Source of the DNA: Desulfobacterales bacterium
Lineage (GTDB): Bacteria; Desulfobacterota; Desulfobacteria; Desulfobacterales; Desulfobacteraceae
DNA length: 7,093 nt
Assembly: GCA_022361135.1 (NCBI GenBank)
Contig: JAKSBM010000667.1
Location: 1-7,093, forward strand
Direction of reading: 5' to 3'
Shown one piece after another: positions 5,614 through 7,093 of this stretch. How positions within the stretch are numbered: the stretch's first letter is position 1; the number at the start of each line of letters is the position of its first letter. Both the position numbers and the translations under genes were made by a program. The notes beneath the pieces were generated by a model. The model was not told where the DNA came from and made no database searches. It saw nothing but the letters and a program-made list of their open reading frames with translations.

Positions 5614-5629
5614 AGGTATATAATTTGCT
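5614..5629 (+). promoter_or_regulatory. Overlapping sigma-54-like element and sigma-70 -10 box upstream of the 178-residue gene
   Basis: AGGTATATAATTTGCT has GG-N10-GC spacing with TTGCT at -12, fitting a minimal sigma-54 element but poor at -24. The same bases contain a perfect TATAAT (5619-5624), without a good -35 box. Either would start transcription about 50-60 bases before the ATG at 5689. The sequence alone does not settle which sigma factor uses it. Confidence 0.4.
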
Positions 5630-5674
5630 GCTTTTAAAGATCTATGGTTTAAACAGGTAAAATATTCCGCATTA

Positions 5675-5681
5675 AAGGAGG
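5675..5681 (+). promoter_or_regulatory. Strong ribosome binding site of the 178-residue gene
   Basis: AAGGAGG with a 7-base spacer to the ATG at 5689 is the strongest site in the window and implies efficient translation. Confidence 0.8.
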
Positions 5682-5688
5682 AACAACC

Positions 5689-6225
5689 ATGATCGTTCCA
5701 TCGGTGGGGGCAATTCCGGTAAAATCATCCATTTCTGCATATCAGAATCTTTCCAACCCGGTCCAGTCATCGCCATCCCATGCCGGGAAAGCTGATACCG
5801 TAGAGATATCGGAAGAAGGAAACGCACGGTTGAAGAACGCCCGGGATCAGATTCACTCCACCGGCAAGATGTCTTCTGGGGAACTTCCCCTTGAAGCGTT
5901 TTCATTGCCCGGTTGGCTTCCGGAGTTATTGACCGGTTACAACGAAGTCGATGCCACCATCGGCATGAAATATCCGGACAGCAGAAGGGCGCAATATGAC
6001 TCCCTTGACGGAACCACCAAGGCGAATTTGGAGGCCTATGAAACGGCGGTCATGGAAATTTTCCAAGGTGAGTTAAAGAACAATGGGATTCAAAGTGGTC
6101 AAGATTATTATAGCGCCGTTATTCTGGACAAAGAGGCGAGTGAGGCACTTCACCAGCAAGTCCGTCAGCGTATGGCAGATGATCCTGAAATCGTCGAATT
6201 AATGGCGTATTTCAATATCAAATGA
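5689..6225 (+). CDS. Uncharacterised soluble 178-residue protein
   Basis: I do not recognise a family. The first 35 residues are low in complexity, rich in Ser, Pro and Ala, and probably disordered. ADTVEISEEGNARLKNAR (35-52) recalls the short 'DxVxIS..A' stretch seen near the N-terminus of FlgM-like and other flagellum-associated hypothetical proteins, but this is too short to assign function. Residues 78-178 look mainly helical: a Tyr-rich central part (GYNEVDATIGMKYPDSRRAQYDS) leads into helices at about 112-133 and 148-175. There is no signal peptide, no membrane segment and no cysteine, so a cytoplasmic protein, or one exported without a Sec signal, is likely. The start is firm, with AAGGAGG 7 bases upstream. 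It is preceded by a promoter-like element and a structured 413-bp non-coding stretch, and followed on the same strand after 139 bp by the YdhR-like gene. Confidence 0.8.
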   Translation: MIVPSVGAIPVKSSISAYQNLSNPVQSSPSHAGKADTVEISEEGNARLKNARDQIHSTGKMSSGELPLEAFSLPGWLPELLTGYNEVDATIGMKYPDSRRAQYDSLDGTTKANLEAYETAVMEIFQGELKNNGIQSGQDYYSAVILDKEASEALHQQVRQRMADDPEIVELMAYFNIK

Positions 6226-6237
6226 TGGGTCCATGGC

Positions 6238-6273
6238 AGCCGGAGCGGTTTCTTATGGAAATTGAGCCGGAGC
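6238..6273. repeat. 9-bp direct repeat AGCCGGAGC (6238-6246 and 6265-6273)
   Basis: Two exact copies lie 27 bp apart, start to start, in the gap after the 178-residue gene. They sit inside a wider inverted repeat, GATGGG (6224-6229) with CCCATC (6273-6278). No function is evident and chance is possible. Confidence 0.25.
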
Positions 6274-6351
6274 CCATCTGGCAATGACGGGCGGGGCCTT
6301 CCGGGCTGCCTTGCCGCATTACAGACAAAACCTTGCACCCAGAAATATCCA

Positions 6352-6357
6352 AAGGAG
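6352..6357 (+). promoter_or_regulatory. Ribosome binding site of the YdhR-like gene
   Basis: AAGGAG, 7 bases before the ATG at 6365, decides that start over the upstream in-frame ATG at 6284, which has no ribosome site and would add 27 unconserved residues. Confidence 0.8.
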
Positions 6358-6364
6358 ATGCCCA

Positions 6365-6679
6365 ATGATTACAACCATCACAAATTTCAAACTCCCCGAA
6401 CCCATCACAAGGGAAGAGGCCAAAGAGATTTTCCTGGGCACGGCACCCACATACCAGGGCGTGGCGGGACTCCATCGTAAATGTTATGTGCTTTCCGACG
6501 ATGGAAGGTCTGTGGGGGGGATTTATCTCTGGGATTCCCGTGCCCAAGCCGAGGCCATGTACACGGATGAGTGGCGGGAATTTGTCAGGGAGAAATATGG
6601 GACAGAGCCTTCGGTCACCTATTTGGAAACCCCGGTTGTGGTGGACAATGTCACCGGGGAAATCACCTCGGATCAGTGA
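6365..6679 (+). CDS. YdhR-like putative monooxygenase (dimeric alpha/beta-barrel protein)
   Basis: A 104-residue cytoplasmic protein resembling E. coli YdhR and related small monooxygenase-fold proteins. The pattern is a first strand (ITTITNFKLP, 2-11), a helix (ITREEAKEIFLGTAP, 14-28), GLHRKCYVLSDDGRSVGGIYLW (35-56), then a helix with AQAEAMYTDEWREFV (60-74), and a last strand (SVTYLETPVVVDN, 83-95). The 'GL.RK.Y......GGIYL' segment followed by an A...Y....W helix is the family's most typical part. Such proteins form ferredoxin-like dimers and have been linked to oxidation of small aromatics, but most have no proven activity. It may share a transcript with the 178-residue gene upstream. It is convergent with the nitroreductase gene, with only 18 bp between the stops and no obvious terminator. 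Confidence 0.75.
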   Translation: MITTITNFKLPEPITREEAKEIFLGTAPTYQGVAGLHRKCYVLSDDGRSVGGIYLWDSRAQAEAMYTDEWREFVREKYGTEPSVTYLETPVVVDNVTGEITSDQ

Positions 6680-6697
6680 TGAAGGCCCGGTGGTATC

Positions 6698-7093
6698 CTA
6701 TTTTTTAAAGAACCCCTTGGCCTTGAGGAAATCCATCATGTGGGGGCGGACCTTTTGGCCGGTGAATTCAGCCATGCCCGAGGTCCAGGTTCGGTCCTTG
6801 AGTTTGGGGGAGCGGGCCGCATAATAGGTGTTCACGGTTTTATCGTAACGATCCAGACCCCGGTGGATTTTATTGGTATCGTAGGTTTCCCTGTGGAGGA
6901 TGGATTCCACGGGAAGGCGGGGTTTGACCGGGGGATCCTGGTCCGGGTAGCCCAGGCAAAGGCCAAAGGCGGGATAGACCTGATCGGGCAAGTCCAAAAG
7001 GGTGGATACCTTGCTTGGATCATTTCGGATACCGCCGATGAATACCCCGCCCAAGCCGATGGATTCCGCCGCGATCATCATATTCTGCCCCAG
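6698..7093 (-). CDS. nfsA: NfsA-type NAD(P)H:FMN nitroreductase, C-terminal part (5' end outside window)
   Basis: The 132 residues visible match the C-terminal half of E. coli NfsA, an oxygen-insensitive flavin nitroreductase of about 240 residues. Shared stretches are LGQNMMIAAESIGLGGVFIG then GIRND at the N-terminal side, FGLCLGYPDQDPPVKPRLP in the middle, and VNTYY, RTW and RPHMMDFLKAKGF near the end. The frame is open to the right window edge (LGQN precedes the first visible Met), so the start and about 110 residues, including the N-terminal FMN-binding block with its Arg-Ser-Arg type motif, are missing. The enzyme transfers two electrons from NADPH via FMN to nitroaromatics, quinones or flavins in the cytoplasm. 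The family also includes FMN reductases, so the physiological substrate is uncertain. Confidence 0.9.
   Translation of the reverse strand: MGQNMMIAAESIGLGGVFIGGIRNDPSKVSTLLDLPDQVYPAFGLCLGYPDQDPPVKPRLPVESILHRETYDTNKIHRGLDRYDKTVNTYYAARSPKLKDRTWTSGMAEFTGQKVRPHMMDFLKAKGFFKK

Larger units (their letters stand above)
5276..5688. other. 413-bp non-coding region with four successive hairpins
   Basis: No frame with a ribosome site was found. After an AT-rich block (about 5335-5362) come a long AT-rich hairpin (5372-5413), a very GC-rich hairpin (5427-5456), a nested hairpin (5481-5520) and an A/T-stem hairpin (about 5543-5567). The promoter and ribosome site of the next gene follow. The density of structure suggests a transcribed non-coding RNA or long structured leader, but no known RNA family was recognised. 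Confidence 0.5.

Noticed and set aside
6284..6364. Upstream in-frame ATG that would extend the YdhR-like protein by 27 residues
   Set aside because: No ribosome site precedes it, the extension is unlike the family, and a good AAGGAG lies just before the ATG at 6365.

Overview
The window carries seven protein genes, two of them cut by the window edges, and two long intergenic regions rich in regulatory-looking DNA. The base composition is moderately GC-rich, with strong AAGGAG-type ribosome sites, a sigma-54 activator of the NtrC/AtoC type, and protein sequences of a general proteobacterial style. This suggests a Gram-negative bacterium, perhaps a sulfate reducer of the Desulfobacterota. That placement is inferred from style, not proven. 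No tRNA, rRNA, CRISPR array, transposase or phage gene was seen.

Left part (1-2351): the C-terminal third or less of a RecD2-like SF1B DNA helicase (+), then a small YciI-family protein (+). The YciI gene runs tail-to-tail into a complete UvrD/FBH1-like SF1A helicase (-), and the two coding regions overlap by 53 bp. Two unrelated-subfamily SF1 helicases therefore flank one YciI gene.

Middle part (2646-5275): a complete NtrC-family sigma-54 activator (-) is divergent from a class I SAM-dependent methyltransferase (+) across a 470-bp gap. The activator keeps the GAFTGA loop, both Walker motifs and a Fis-type helix-turn-helix. Its receiver domain has Ser where the phospho-acceptor Asp should be and has lost the conserved Lys. 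The gap holds a 19-bp near-perfect palindrome, a second imperfect TGTG...CACA palindrome near the activator's own start, and a good -24/-12 (GG-N10-GC, TTGCA) promoter pointing at the methyltransferase. The simplest reading is a phosphorylation-independent sigma-54 regulator controlling its divergent neighbour and perhaps itself. This is inference.

Right part (5276-7093): a 413-bp non-coding stretch with four successive hairpins, the first with an alternative pairing partner. It is followed by an unrecognised 178-residue soluble protein, a 104-residue YdhR-like dimeric alpha/beta-barrel protein, and the C-terminal half of an NfsA-type FMN nitroreductase (-) running off the right edge. The YciI protein, YdhR-like protein and nitroreductase are small redox or stress-type enzymes with no obvious pathway in common.
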